Positions 44,850-54,559 of a stretch of 64,000 nt of DNA are shown piece by piece. The position numbers were made by a program, and so were the translations under genes. The number at the start of each line of letters is the position of its first letter. Position 1 is the stretch's first letter. The notes below the pieces were generated by a model. The model ran no database searches, was not told where the DNA came from, and worked only from the letters and a program-made list of their open reading frames with translations. Location: contig NZ_JAVIWL010000001.1 of assembly GCF_034314045.1 (NCBI RefSeq), positions 3,596,001 through 3,660,000 on the forward strand. Direction: 5' to 3'. Source of the stretch: Glaciimonas sp. CA11.2 (GTDB taxonomy: Bacteria; Pseudomonadota; Gammaproteobacteria; Burkholderiales; Burkholderiaceae_D).

Positions 44850-47336
44850 TTGAGCCAATACTCCTACACCATCCCTAGCCGAGAGGAAATTCTCGGCCTT
44901 CTGCGGACTTCTTCCGAACCGCAAAATATCGACGCGCTTGCCGCGGCACTCGGCGTTAAACCCGACGAAATGGAAGGTTTGACGCGACGGCTCAATGCGA
45001 TGGACCGAGACGGTCAAATTAAGCCAGATCGCGCGGGCATTTATAAGCTCACTAATTCACCGGATTTTATCGTCGGTCGGGTCAGTAGTCATCGCGACGG
45101 TTTTGGTTTCCTGATTCCCGATGACGGCGGCGGTGATGTTTTTCTGCCCGAAAAAGAGATGCAGAAAGTGCTTAATGGTGATCGCGTTCAGGCGCGCATC
45201 ATTGGCACCGACCGCCGCGGTCGCCCTGAAGGCACGATTGTCGAAGTCATCAGTCGGGCTAACACACATGTAATCGGGCGTCTGCTTAACGAAAACGGTG
45301 CGTGGGTGATTGCGCCCGAAGACAAGCGCATCAGTCAGGATATTATTTTGACCGGTTCGCCGGGCAAAGCCAAAGCCGGGCAGGTCGTCAGCGTTGAACT
45401 GACGGTACAACCGTCTCGCTTTACACAGCCCGTCGGTAAAATTTCGGAAATTTTGGGCGATATTGATGATCCTGGAATGGAAATCGAAATTGCCGTGCGC
45501 AAATTTGGCGTTCCACATGAATTTTCTGCTGCAGCACAAAAAGCGGCATCAAAGTTGCCAAGCGTGGTTGTGGATGGCGATTTGGCTGAACGCGTCGATT
45601 TGCGTGATGTTCCTTTGGTCACGATCGATGGCGAAGATGCACGCGATTTTGATGACGCGGTGTATTGCGAGCCGGTCAAGATCGGTCGCACCACCGGCTA
45701 TCGCCTGATTGTTGCTATCGCCGATGTGAGTCATTACGTCAAACCGAATGACGCGTTGGATGTCGATGCTTTAGAGCGTAGTACGTCGGTGTATTTTCCG
45801 CGCCGGGTCATTCCGATGCTGCCGGAGAAACTGTCAAACGGTTTGTGCTCGCTCAATCCGGATGTTGATCGTCTGACGTTAGTGTGCGATGCCGTGATTA
45901 CTGCCAAAGGCGAAATTAAGGCTTATCAGTTTTATCCTGCGGTAATTCATTCTGCGGCACGTCTAACTTACACAGAGGTTGCTGCAGTCCTTGGCAACAC
46001 CAAAGGCCCTGAAGCTGCCAAGCGTCCTGAGCTGGTCCCGCATCTGTTGCATTTGTACGAAGTGTTTCATGCTTTATTACAAGCGCGTCAGGCCCGTGGT
46101 GCCATTGACTTCGAAACGACTGAAACTTATATCGTTTGCAATGCAGCTGGCAAGATTGAGAAAATTCTGCCGCGCACACGCAACGACGCACACAGACTGA
46201 TCGAAGAATGCATGTTGGCAGCCAATGTCTGCGCAGCTGATTTGCTCGAGCGACATAAACATCCTGGTCTTTACCGTATTCATGCCAGCCCGACTAAAGA
46301 AAAACTGGCGGTTTTACGGACGTTTCTAAAGCAAGTTGGCCTGACATTAGCCGGTGGCGATACGCCATCTGCTTCTGACTACGCTGCCCTAATGCCGGCG
46401 ATCAAGGCGCGTCCTGATGCGTTATTGCTGCAAACGATGCTGCTGCGCTCAATGCAACAAGCCGTGTATAACCCAGAAAATATCGGCCATTTTGGGTTGT
46501 CGTACGATCATTACGCGCATTTCACCAGCCCGATTCGTCGCTATCCTGATTTGCTGACACATCGCGCCATTAAGGCGATTTTGCTTGGTAAACGTTATGA
46601 GCCTAAAGGGCTTGATACCAGCGGATTGAACACGATGTTGTCGCCAGCGGGACGACGTAAGCAGGCGGAAGACAAAGCCGCTGGCAAAAAGAAAAACGAA
46701 GGCAGTCTGGCAATCTGGGAAGCACTAGGTGTGCATTGCTCGGCGAATGAAAGACGTGCGGACGAGGCTTCACGCGATGTCGAGGCGTGGCTGAAATGTT
46801 ATTTCATCCGGGATAAACTGGGTGAAGAGTTCACAGGAACCATTTCTGGTGTTGCTACGTTTGGCATTTTTGTTCAGCTTGATGCCTTGTATATCGAAGG
46901 CTTGGTCCATGTCACCGAATTGGGTGCGGATTATTTCCAATACGACGAAGCGCGTCATGAATTACGTGGTGAGCGTACAGGGATGCGTTATCAGTTGACT
47001 GATCGTGTAACGGTCCAGGTTAGTCGTGTTGATCTAGATGCGCGTAAGATTGATTTGCGTCTGGTTACGGAACCCGGTATTAAAACTGTGTTGAAAAATG
47101 AAGCGCGACGTGCTGATAATGAGCACGACAAATCGCGTAGCAGAAAGGCTAAGACGAAAGTCGATACCACTCCTGCAAATCGAATACCCGCTACTAAAGC
47201 AAACAAAACCGGCAAGGCTAATGTAAGCGCTGCCAAAACCAAGGTCACTAAAGGCAAAAATGCTAAAGTCACCATGGGTGTGGAGAAAACGCGCGAACCA
47301 AAAACTTTCGCCAAATCAAGCAAGAAAAAAAGATAG
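44850..47336 (+). CDS. rnr: Ribonuclease R
   Basis: Processive 3'-5' exoribonuclease of 828 residues able to degrade structured RNA. It has an N-terminal helix-turn-helix-like region (REEILGLLRTSSEPQNIDAL), cold-shock domains (VGRVSSHRDGFGFLIPDDGG), the RNB catalytic centre (VTIDGEDARDFDDAVYCE, with the Asp cluster) and a C-terminal S1 domain (GTISGVATFGIFVQL), then a Lys/Ala/Thr-rich basic tail of about 80 residues. The start is a TTG giving MSQYSYTIPSREE; no ATG fits the conserved N terminus. rlmB begins 3 bp after the stop, the usual pairing. Confidence 0.96.
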   Translation: MSQYSYTIPSREEILGLLRTSSEPQNIDALAAALGVKPDEMEGLTRRLNAMDRDGQIKPDRAGIYKLTNSPDFIVGRVSSHRDGFGFLIPDDGGGDVFLPEKEMQKVLNGDRVQARIIGTDRRGRPEGTIVEVISRANTHVIGRLLNENGAWVIAPEDKRISQDIILTGSPGKAKAGQVVSVELTVQPSRFTQPVGKISEILGDIDDPGMEIEIAVRKFGVPHEFSAAAQKAASKLPSVVVDGDLAERVDLRDVPLVTIDGEDARDFDDAVYCEPVKIGRTTGYRLIVAIADVSHYVKPNDALDVDALERSTSVYFPRRVIPMLPEKLSNGLCSLNPDVDRLTLVCDAVITAKGEIKAYQFYPAVIHSAARLTYTEVAAVLGNTKGPEAAKRPELVPHLLHLYEVFHALLQARQARGAIDFETTETYIVCNAAGKIEKILPRTRNDAHRLIEECMLAANVCAADLLERHKHPGLYRIHASPTKEKLAVLRTFLKQVGLTLAGGDTPSASDYAALMPAIKARPDALLLQTMLLRSMQQAVYNPENIGHFGLSYDHYAHFTSPIRRYPDLLTHRAIKAILLGKRYEPKGLDTSGLNTMLSPAGRRKQAEDKAAGKKKNEGSLAIWEALGVHCSANERRADEASRDVEAWLKCYFIRDKLGEEFTGTISGVATFGIFVQLDALYIEGLVHVTELGADYFQYDEARHELRGERTGMRYQLTDRVTVQVSRVDLDARKIDLRLVTEPGIKTVLKNEARRADNEHDKSRSRKAKTKVDTTPANRIPATKANKTGKANVSAAKTKVTKGKNAKVTMGVEKTREPKTFAKSSKKKR

Positions 47337-47339
47337 AAC

Positions 47340-48083
47340 ATGAAAAGTAAAATGATTTTTGGCTTTCACGCCGTCACCTCCCGTCTACGTCACGAGGCTT
47401 CTTCAGTGGAAGAAATTTATGTCGACGCCAGTCGTGTAGATGGTCGTATGAAAGATTTGATCGGCACTGCTAAAGCCGCCAACGTGCGCGTGCTTCCGGT
47501 TGATGATCAGCGTTTGTCCAATATGGTCGGTACACGCCGCCATCAGGGTGTGGTTGCTAAAGCGGGTGAACTTTCGTTAGCCCGCAATCTGGACGAATTG
47601 CTAGATGCAATCGACGGACCGCCGTTGCTACTGATTTTGGATGGCATCACTGACCCCCATAATCTCGGTGCTTGTTTACGAGTCGCTGATGGCGTTGGTG
47701 CACACGCTGTCATTGCACCTAAAGACCGTGCCGTGGGCCTCAACGCCACCGCTGCAAAGGTTGCCAGCGGCGCTGCCGAAACGATCCCATACATCACGGT
47801 CACCAATCTTGCGCGCACATTACGTGAGCTAAAAGAACGCAACATTTTGTTAATCGGCACAACGGAAGATGGCGAAAAAAGTTTATACGAGGCTGATTTC
47901 TCAGGCCCCGCCGCATTAATCATGGGTTCTGAGGGCGAAGGCATGCGTCGCTTGACACGCGAAACCTGTGATGTTCTGGTCCATGTGCCGATGTTCGGTT
48001 CAGTAGAAAGTTTGAACGTATCGGTTGCGTCCGGGGTATGTTTATATGAGGCGCGTCGTCAGCGCCTTGCGAAAGGCGTGTAA
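47340..48083 (+). CDS. rlmB: 23S rRNA (guanosine(2251)-2'-O)-methyltransferase RlmB
   Basis: SpoU/TrmH-type knotted methyltransferase of 247 residues. The N-terminal substrate-binding domain opens with [17 protein letters not shown] motifs are [34 protein letters not shown] and [21 protein letters not shown]. It follows rnr by 3 bp. A 13-bp hairpin without a T-run lies just downstream (48088-48119). Confidence 0.96.
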   Translation: MKSKMIFGFHAVTSRLRHEASSVEEIYVDASRVDGRMKDLIGTAKAANVRVLPVDDQRLSNMVGTRRHQGVVAKAGELSLARNLDELLDAIDGPPLLLILDGITDPHNLGACLRVADGVGAHAVIAPKDRAVGLNATAAKVASGAAETIPYITVTNLARTLRELKERNILLIGTTEDGEKSLYEADFSGPAALIMGSEGEGMRRLTRETCDVLVHVPMFGSVESLNVSVASGVCLYEARRQRLAKGV

Positions 48084-48542
48084 TTGACTAATTATCGGAT
48101 AAAGTAATCCGATAGTTAGCAATGAGGTAGTGCAATAAGATAGCGCAATCAACATGCAAATAAGCAGCAAAATCAACTGGCTAATAAGGTCGCCGATAAG
48201 CGCGAGATAGGGGTTGCGAGGCTAGACGTTTCTTCTGAGGCGTTGACCGAGCAACCTTTACCATTCGGATTATTCTTGGGCTTCTTTGGCAATGGCAATG
48301 GGAATGGCAATGGCGAGGGCGTTTTTTATTGCGCTTTTTACTTTAACATTTCGCGCACATTATCCAACCATAATCGATAGCTTGTGAAATTTAGGCAAAA
48401 TAATGTGCGAGATAATGGTTTGGCCCTGCAATTGGACCCGATTCTGACACTTCCAAAGACGGCTGCACAGTTTTAGCATAAGATTACGCCTCGTCATTGC
48501 TCCGCAATATTCCCCTCACGTAGCTCAATCAATTTAGTTTCT
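48084..48542. other. rlmB-cysE intergenic region
   Basis: This 459-bp stretch has no gene I can support. It starts with a 13-bp inverted repeat (48088-48100 with 48107-48119, one G-T pair, loop AAAGTA), probably the end of the rnr-rlmB transcript. It also contains a short run of GGCAAT/GGAAT-like hexamers near 48290-48320. The cysE promoter must be near the right end but is not obvious. Confidence 0.4.
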
Positions 48543-49292
48543 ATGTTTAGTCGCCTTCGTGAAGACATCGCCAATATCATGGCTCGAGATCCCGCCGCAC
48601 GCACTGCATTGGAGGTGGCATGCTGTTATCCAGGATTTCATGCGATTGTTATGCATCGCTGGGCAGCATTTTGCTGGGCGCATGAATTTAAATTGATTGG
48701 GCGTTTTATCGCCCATATTGCCAGGATACTTACCGGTATCGAAATTCATCCGGCAGCAACGATCGGCCGCCGCGTTTTTATTGATCACGGATTTGGCGTG
48801 GTTATTGGTGAGACCGCTGACGTTGGCGATGACTGCACTATTTATCAGGGTGTCACGTTAGGTGGCACGTCGCTTGGTAAAGGCATCAAGCGACATCCGA
48901 CCCTGGCGCGTGGTGTGATCATCGGTGCTGGTGCAAAGATACTGGGTAGCTTTACTGTGGGTGAGGGCGCAAAGGTCGGCTCTAATGCGGTAGTGGTGAA
49001 AGCGGTACCCGCCGGAGCAACCGCAGTCGGTAATCCTGCGCGCATTATTCAGACGGAAGTCCATAACGCTCAGGAAGACGCCGCTGCGCGCATGTTTGCA
49101 GCATATGGCGTGACACCTAACGGTGACGATCCACTATCAAAGGCGTTGCACGGTTTGATCGATAATGCGGCTGCTCAAGAGCATCAGATCGCCCGCATCG
49201 TCGCTTTGTTAAAGTCTGCCGGGATCGCTTGCGATAGCTTGCCACCTTTGGACAAGTTTGATCCTGATCAGCTTAACAAGTTAGTCGAGTAA
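48543..49292 (+). CDS. cysE: Serine O-acetyltransferase (CysE)
   Basis: Makes O-acetylserine for cysteine synthesis; 249 residues. It has an N-terminal helical part ([20 protein letters not shown]) and a left-handed beta-helix of hexapeptide repeats ([60 protein letters not shown]). The catalytic Asp/His region is intact. A C-terminal helix follows and the chain does not end in the Ile tail used to bind CysK in E. coli. A cysteinyl-tRNA synthetase gene occurs 5 kb downstream. Confidence 0.94.
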   Translation: MFSRLREDIANIMARDPAARTALEVACCYPGFHAIVMHRWAAFCWAHEFKLIGRFIAHIARILTGIEIHPAATIGRRVFIDHGFGVVIGETADVGDDCTIYQGVTLGGTSLGKGIKRHPTLARGVIIGAGAKILGSFTVGEGAKVGSNAVVVKAVPAGATAVGNPARIIQTEVHNAQEDAAARMFAAYGVTPNGDDPLSKALHGLIDNAAAQEHQIARIVALLKSAGIACDSLPPLDKFDPDQLNKLVE

Positions 49293-49392
49293 CGATGAGC
49301 TGAGTTCGATTTCAAAAAAATGTCGGTATGGCGTTGCATTTACGTTGATCCTGCGCGGATCCAGACCAAGGTAACATACAAAAGGTTAGATA

Positions 49393-50091
49393 ATGACACT
49401 GGAAGCAATCTCCCCATCCAATGGCGATGACGCCATCCTTGATTCATTTGAAATTCGTGTACTTGCCGTATTGGCAGAAAAAGAAGCACTAACGCCCGAT
49501 AACTATCCTCTCTCACTCAATACGCTGGTGAATGGCTGTAACCAGTTATCGAGTCGTGATCCTGTAATGTCAATTTCAGAGTCAACCGTGCTGGATGTGT
49601 TGCAACGACTTATGCAGCGCAAGTTGGTCGTGGAGGTCAATCAGGCGGGCGCGCGTGTTGCCAAATACGAGCATCGTATGCGTCTTAAATGGACGCTTGA
49701 GCCGGATAAGTTGGCTGTATTGGCGACCTTGATGTTGCGAGGTATTCAGACCGCCGGTGAGGTCCGTATGCGTTGCAGTCGTCAATATGAGTTTGCCTCC
49801 GTCAACGATGTCGAGATTGCGCTGCAATTTCTTATCGATAAATATCCGCCACTGGTAGCGCGTCTGGTAAAAGGGCCGGGCACAAAAGAATCGCGCTACG
49901 CGCAACTGTTAACTGGTGAGGAAATTTTGGCGCAACAAGTGGTTGCTGAAACGTTTTCTAATAGTGCCGCGATTCATAGATCAGATCGTCAGGATCGTAT
50001 TGCTGCGCTTGAGGAAGAAGTCGTTATGCTGCGTCAACAGGTGGATGCGTTGAGTAACCAGTTTGCGGAATTCAAACGACAGTTTGAATAA
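49393..50091 (+). CDS. YceH family protein (DUF480)
   Basis: 232 residues with two winged-helix-like DUF480 units (IRVLAVLAEKEALTPDNYPLSLNTLVNGCNQ-type start, then LAVLATLMLRGIQTAGEVRM) and a C-terminal coiled coil (RIAALEEEVVMLRQQVDALSNQ). The family is widespread but its role is not established. A GGTTAG-type ribosome-binding site precedes the ATG. It stands alone between cysE and the cold-shock gene. Confidence 0.9.
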   Translation: MTLEAISPSNGDDAILDSFEIRVLAVLAEKEALTPDNYPLSLNTLVNGCNQLSSRDPVMSISESTVLDVLQRLMQRKLVVEVNQAGARVAKYEHRMRLKWTLEPDKLAVLATLMLRGIQTAGEVRMRCSRQYEFASVNDVEIALQFLIDKYPPLVARLVKGPGTKESRYAQLLTGEEILAQQVVAETFSNSAAIHRSDRQDRIAALEEEVVMLRQQVDALSNQFAEFKRQFE

Positions 50092-50601
50092 AAAGTGTTA
50101 ACGTAAAGGCGTTGTGAGATCAAGGATGGTTTACCTTTGTTGTATTATATGCTCGCACAAGCGTAGTAATAATTTAGCATAATCCCTGGTGTTTGTTAGA
50201 TTTGTCTTCCGCCGATCACTCAATATCTGACATCCCCAATCAGGTATTCCCCTACTAAAAAATCGCCAAAACCCGATAGTATTGTTTTCCCATTCTGTGG
50301 ATGATGTTGTATGGGTTTCGCTTTCATAGCGCAACACATTATCAGCATCAAACTATGAAATGGTTACGCTTGGATTTAATCATCTAAGCGTTATGGTTAG
50401 AATGACTAAGTATTTCTAGCCACATTATTTCTGATAATAAACGTGTTAAATCACTTTTTAAAGATATTGAAAATAATGCGTTTTACGGTTGATATTTTTT
50501 AATACAAAGTGGGTAATGCAGGTAGGAACAAAGTGATGTATTCGGTCGACCGAGGTCCTGCCTTCCAGCCCGTGTGGTGTGACATTTTTGAAAGAAGTAT
50601 T
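50092..50601. promoter_or_regulatory. Long leader/promoter region of the cold-shock gene
   Basis: A 510-bp non-coding region. It contains a 10-bp hairpin at 50366-50391 (ACGCTTGGAT/ATCTAAGCGT, one G-T pair) and a perfect 12-bp palindrome TCGGTCGACCGA at 50542-50553, some 50 bases before the start codon. Csp mRNAs commonly have long structured leaders that act as thermosensors; the transcription start was not located. Confidence 0.45.
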
Positions 50602-50805
50602 ATGACAACAGGTATCGTCAAGTGGTTTAACGACTCTAAGGGCTTCGGCTTCATTACGCCCGATGACGGCAGTGAAGACTTGTTCGCGCATTTTTCCGCG
50701 ATTCAGATGGGCGGTTTCAAGACATTAAAAGAAGGTCAAAAAGTCCAGTTCGATATCATGCAAGGCCCAAAAGGCAAGCAAGCGGCGAACATTCAAAACC
50801 CGTAA
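50602..50805 (+). CDS. cspA: CspA-family cold shock protein
   Basis: Single-stranded nucleic-acid-binding OB-fold protein of 67 residues: [20 protein letters not shown] (RNP1) and [10 protein letters not shown] (RNP2). AGAAG precedes the ATG at 50602; the frame stays open upstream but the protein clearly starts here. A 13-bp terminator hairpin follows. It acts as an RNA chaperone; whether it is cold-induced cannot be read from sequence. Confidence 0.96.
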   Translation: MTTGIVKWFNDSKGFGFITPDDGSEDLFAHFSAIQMGGFKTLKEGQKVQFDIMQGPKGKQAANIQNP

Positions 50806-50863
50806 TTTCGATGGAATCATCGTCTGCAGCGCTTACAAAAGCGTAAATACGGCCAAATTATAT

Positions 50864-50898
50864 AAGCTCACAATCCATAAAGGATTGTGAGCTTTTTT
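50864..50898 (+). terminator. Terminator of the cold-shock gene
   Basis: AAGCTCACAATCC pairs with GGATTGTGAGCTT across a five-base loop, followed by a T-run. Confidence 0.92.
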
Positions 50899-50999
50899 AA
50901 TGACACGTCACGTCAATACTCCCTCAGCGATTGAATGATTGAATTTACGCGCATTATTTATGGCGTTATTAGGTGCAATCAGGGCGCGTGACACATCAC

Positions 51000-51584
51000 T
51001 TACATGTTGAGTCGCGATACCTTAGTACCTTCGAGCGTTAGATTTGCCATAAGACCACTGTTGGTTAATACAAATGCCAGAACTGAGGATGTCATGGACG
51101 TTGTATCTATTTCGCCGTTCGCGCCGATCTTAAGGACAGCGACCGATGCATCGGCACCCACTGCCCAACCGTTGCTACTACGAAATTTGTTTAGCGAGTC
51201 CTGAGTCATGAACAGAAAAATCAGCGCTTTAGACTGGGCGCCGATTTGTAACCCAATTGAAGCGGAAGCGGTACTGTAGTAACCGTCGGTTTTATTTCCG
51301 ACACGTAGCGCTCCTTCCCCATATTGACCGCCGATGCCAAATCCTGCTGCAATAACAGATGGAAATACCAACACGCCATTTGCCTTGGATACCAGTTCAC
51401 GCGCATGTGGAGCAGCCGTATATAAGCGTGCCATTGTTGTATCGATGCTTGTATCAATTTGCCGACGACGTTTGCCCGGATCGGCATTAGCGTCTGATGG
51501 CGAGGTAGTCGTGCAGCCAGCAAGGACCAGACTGGTCATTCCCAGCACTCCAGCGGTTTTTAGTATGAAGTCTCGCCTATACAT
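51000..51584 (-). CDS. SYLF/Ysc84-domain lipoprotein
   Basis: 194 residues. The signal peptide (DFILKTAGVLGMTSLVLAGC) ends in a lipobox cysteine; the mature part is a Ysc84/SYLF lipid-binding domain (KANGVLVFPSVIAAGFGIGGQYGEG-type segment, YSTASASIGLQIGAQSKALI, GWAVGADASVAVL). The start at 51584 has a GGAGG ribosome-binding site. The eukaryotic domain binds phosphoinositides; the bacterial role is not known. It is a single gene downstream of an AT-rich region. Confidence 0.88.
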   Translation of the reverse strand: MYRRDFILKTAGVLGMTSLVLAGCTTTSPSDANADPGKRRRQIDTSIDTTMARLYTAAPHARELVSKANGVLVFPSVIAAGFGIGGQYGEGALRVGNKTDGYYSTASASIGLQIGAQSKALIFLFMTQDSLNKFRSSNGWAVGADASVAVLKIGANGEIDTTSMTSSVLAFVLTNSGLMANLTLEGTKVSRLNM

Positions 51585-51850
51585 GATGCCTCCATCGAGT
51601 TGATCAAAAAAACAGGTTTCAAACGTGCCCCACACTTTTTGTGTGTCTGCGCTTAATACGATTTTTTCAGATGCATTTGGTGGATCAATGGAATGACTGC
51701 CAGGTTACTTCTCTGAATAGAGCTATAAATGGTATTGATTAGATCAAATCATCATTTTTATTATTAAAATTACATCTATTTGTTAATTTTAGTTGAAATA
51801 AATTGATTTGCAAGATGTTGAGATAAAAAGTAAGTTATATCAATTACTAT

Positions 51851-52651
51851 TTATACACTCTGAAGCGCGCTACCGGAATGGTCGAAACGCCGAATTGCAC
51901 CGTCTGAATCAATCGATATCCAGCCGCCGCGTGGTTTTTTGAGGTCATAATCCCAATCCGATAACACATAGCGATTCAGTGTTGCGCCAGCGGCCTTATT
52001 GGTATGTACGGCCGGACGATGTGTGTGTCCATGAATTAGCGTATCGGTACCGGTTTCAGCAAACAGCGCGGCGATCGCCTGTTGATTGACATCCATGATG
52101 TCCATCGATTTGTTTTGTTGTTCTTTACGACTCTCATCACGTGCACCCGCGATGATCGTTTTGCGTTGCGTCAATGGTAATGCGAGAAATTGTTGTTGCC
52201 ATTGCGGATTGCGAACTTGTGCGCGAAATGCCATGTAACCAAGATCATCGGTGCATTGCGCATCGCCATGTGCCAGTGTTACGCGCCGACCTGCAATTGT
52301 GGCGACAAATGGGTCGGACAATAATGTAAGTCCTGCCGCTTCAGCAAAGGCTTGGCCTACCAAAAAGTCTCGATTTCCTGCGATCCAGAATACCTCAACA
52401 TTAGCGTCGCTAACCTGACGGAGCGCATTGGCGATTTGTTGGTTATAAGGTGTTTCCAGATCGTCGTCACCAGCCCAATATTCAAATAAATCACCCAACA
52501 GATACAGTTGCTTTGCCTGGCGTGCATGCGTATCCAAAAAATCGTAGAACGCTTGCGTAGTACGAGGATGCGCTTCCTGTAAGTGCAGATCAGAAATGAA
52601 TAATGCAACCGCAGATGTTTGTACCGGCGTGTATGAAGTGGCTTCGGTCAT
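51851..52651 (-). CDS. lpxH: UDP-2,3-diacylglucosamine diphosphatase LpxH
   Basis: Lipid A synthesis enzyme cleaving UDP-2,3-diacylglucosamine to lipid X; 266 residues of the calcineurin-like phosphoesterase fold. Metal-binding motifs: FISDLHLQEAHPRT, LLGDLFEYWAGDDD, AGNRDFLVG, LAHGDAQCTDD and HGHTHRPAVH. Peripheral inner-membrane location is expected. Relatives often have lpxH next to ppiB, as here (two cyclophilin genes lie upstream on the same strand). Confidence 0.95.
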   Translation of the reverse strand: MTEATSYTPVQTSAVALFISDLHLQEAHPRTTQAFYDFLDTHARQAKQLYLLGDLFEYWAGDDDLETPYNQQIANALRQVSDANVEVFWIAGNRDFLVGQAFAEAAGLTLLSDPFVATIAGRRVTLAHGDAQCTDDLGYMAFRAQVRNPQWQQQFLALPLTQRKTIIAGARDESRKEQQNKSMDIMDVNQQAIAALFAETGTDTLIHGHTHRPAVHTNKAAGATLNRYVLSDWDYDLKKPRGGWISIDSDGAIRRFDHSGSALQSV

Positions 52652-52858
52652 AGAGGGCAGCTGTGTGTGTGACGATTGCTGTTGGCCTTTTACGATCTGG
52701 CTGACTTGAGGTATCTGGCACTAAATTAGGCTCAAAACCTTCGTAGTCTAAAGACCTTTCAGGTTTCTTCGCGCTATTTATCCTAATCGCTCCTAAGCCA
52801 GCTTAGCCATTTAGTTAGGCTACAGATCGTAAGCAGGTTTTTAGATTATTGCCTTAGA

Positions 52859-53350
52859 TTATTGAACGACTTCTGCTTTTTCGATGATGACATCTTCTAC
52901 AGGTACGTCTGCGAACATACCGGTACGGCTAGTTTTAACGGCCTTGATTTTATCGACGACATCCATGCCTTCAGTGACTGTTCCAAAAACGCAATAACCC
53001 CAACCATCTTGTCCCGGATAATCAAGGAAGCTATTGTTCTTAATATTGATGAAGAACTGGGCTGAAGCCGAATGTGGGTCCGAAGTACGCGCCATTGCTA
53101 AGGTGTACGGCAGATTTTTCAGGCCATTCTTGGCTTCATTTTCGACTGTAGCATTAGTCGGTTTTTGTTTCATTCCCGGCTCGAAGCCGCCGCCTTGCAC
53201 CATAAAACCATCAATGACGCGATGGAAAATGGTGCCGTTGTAATGACCTGAATTGACATAGGCTAAAAAGTTTTCAACTGACTTTGGTGCTTTTTCTGCA
53301 TCTAGTTCGATGGTGATGTTGCCGTGGTTCGTGGTCAGGATGACTGTCAT
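52859..53350 (-). CDS. ppiB: Cytoplasmic peptidyl-prolyl cis-trans isomerase (cyclophilin)
   Basis: Cyclophilin of 163 residues without signal peptide. Active-site region [20 protein letters not shown] is intact, with [20 protein letters not shown] and [20 protein letters not shown]. It catalyses proline isomerisation in folding proteins. It is a clear paralogue of the next gene upstream, which differs by having a signal peptide. Confidence 0.95.
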   Translation of the reverse strand: MTVILTTNHGNITIELDAEKAPKSVENFLAYVNSGHYNGTIFHRVIDGFMVQGGGFEPGMKQKPTNATVENEAKNGLKNLPYTLAMARTSDPHSASAQFFINIKNNSFLDYPGQDGWGYCVFGTVTEGMDVVDKIKAVKTSRTGMFADVPVEDVIIEKAEVVQ

Positions 53351-53604
53351 GATTTTTTGCCTTGTGGGTTATAGATTGAAAATGGGTATTCTTATAGCGG
53401 ATAACTGGTTTTGTTGCTAGGTACGAATGCTGCTGAAATGAATACTGACCTTAGTGTTGCGTCAGGCTATTTTTTTATTGCAACAATAGATGTTTCGAGT
53501 ACCAGTTCTGCTAAACGCCAATTGACCTTATTTGCCTTTCAGCACGTTTAATCGCGCTAAATGGGGCCAATTGGTGGTTAAAACAGTTGTCCCATCGATC
53601 CCAT

Positions 53605-54219
53605 TTATTTGGTAATGGACGCAGACTCAATGATGACTTGTTGCACTGGTACATCCTGCGCGCCTGTTTTGACTTTTTTGATCTTGTCGACGACTTCCAT
53701 GCCTTGAATCACTTTGCCAAAAACTGCATAGCCGTAGCCGTCTTGACCTGGATAGTTCAAAAATTGATTATCCTTGACGTTAATAAAGAATTGCGCAGAA
53801 GCAGATTGCGGGTCCGAAGTGCGTGCCATGGCGACGCTGTATTCGGTATTTTTCAAGCCGTTCTTACCTTCGTTCTCAACTTTATTTGGTGCTGGCTTCT
53901 CGTTCATCTTCTTGTCAAAACCGCCGCCCTGAATCATAAATCCATCAATTACGCGGTGAAAAACAGTGCCGTTGTAGTGGCCCGTGTTCACATAGCTTAG
54001 GAAATTTTTGACTGTTTTGGGAGCTTTCTCAGCATTCAGTTCGAGGACGATGTCGCCCATGTTCGTTTTTAGCAGGACATGTGGCATGTCGGCAGCGTGG
54101 GCATTCGAAAAGGCAAAAGACAGAGATAGCGCGGCAATTGACGTTGCCAGCACGCGGGAAAAGGTGCGGCGAGAAGTTGATGGTGCGCTTAAAACCTTGC
54201 TTTGCTTGATGCGTTGCAT
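53605..54219 (-). CDS. ppiA: Periplasmic peptidyl-prolyl cis-trans isomerase (cyclophilin)
   Basis: 204 residues: an N-terminal signal peptide ([21 protein letters not shown], cut near AHA-ADM) followed by a cyclophilin domain ([59 protein letters not shown]). The close match to the cytoplasmic copy 250 bp downstream points to gene duplication followed by retargeting. Confidence 0.95.
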   Translation of the reverse strand: MQRIKQSKVLSAPSTSRRTFSRVLATSIAALSLSFAFSNAHAADMPHVLLKTNMGDIVLELNAEKAPKTVKNFLSYVNTGHYNGTVFHRVIDGFMIQGGGFDKKMNEKPAPNKVENEGKNGLKNTEYSVAMARTSDPQSASAQFFINVKDNQFLNYPGQDGYGYAVFGKVIQGMEVVDKIKKVKTGAQDVPVQQVIIESASITK

Positions 54220-54559
54220 GAAAAATCCCTTCTGGTGAATAATACGAAAGTTTAATACGTCAGCTTAAAACGACAGCATAAATTCAGAGTCTTACGACCA
54301 TGACGTTACGGGTGCATTGTGTACACGCCACGTATAATTGCCAACAAGTTTACTGCAAGAGTGACGATTTTGCTTTTCCGCAATGCTAGGTTGTCTGGTT
54401 GTTTGATATACTGCGTCGAAAAGAAGCATTTTATCAAACTAAGCATTGCAAAAGAGTTTTGGCGGTCTTGTTGTACTGACGTGGCATATTTTCCGGGAGG
54501 TGATGTGCTAACGACCAGGGCCAACGTGCAATAAATCTGTGCCTGAACTACTAGATTCC
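54220..54559. other. Divergent ppiA/cysS intergenic region
   Basis: A 340-bp region that must hold two outward promoters. It contains an open frame of 71 codons (54319-54534) with four Cys codons, ending just before cysS, and a GGGAGG sequence followed by ATG-TGC-TAA (54496-54511). Neither has enough support to be called a gene. No clear promoter hexamers. Confidence 0.35.

Noticed and set aside
48290..48325. CRISPR or other repeat array
   Set aside because: Only a few imperfect hexamers (GGCAAT type) in tandem; no spacers, no repeat of CRISPR length.
50509..50601. 31-codon extension of the cold-shock protein
   Set aside because: The Csp fold begins at the ATG at 50602; the upstream frame crosses the 12-bp palindrome and lacks family similarity.
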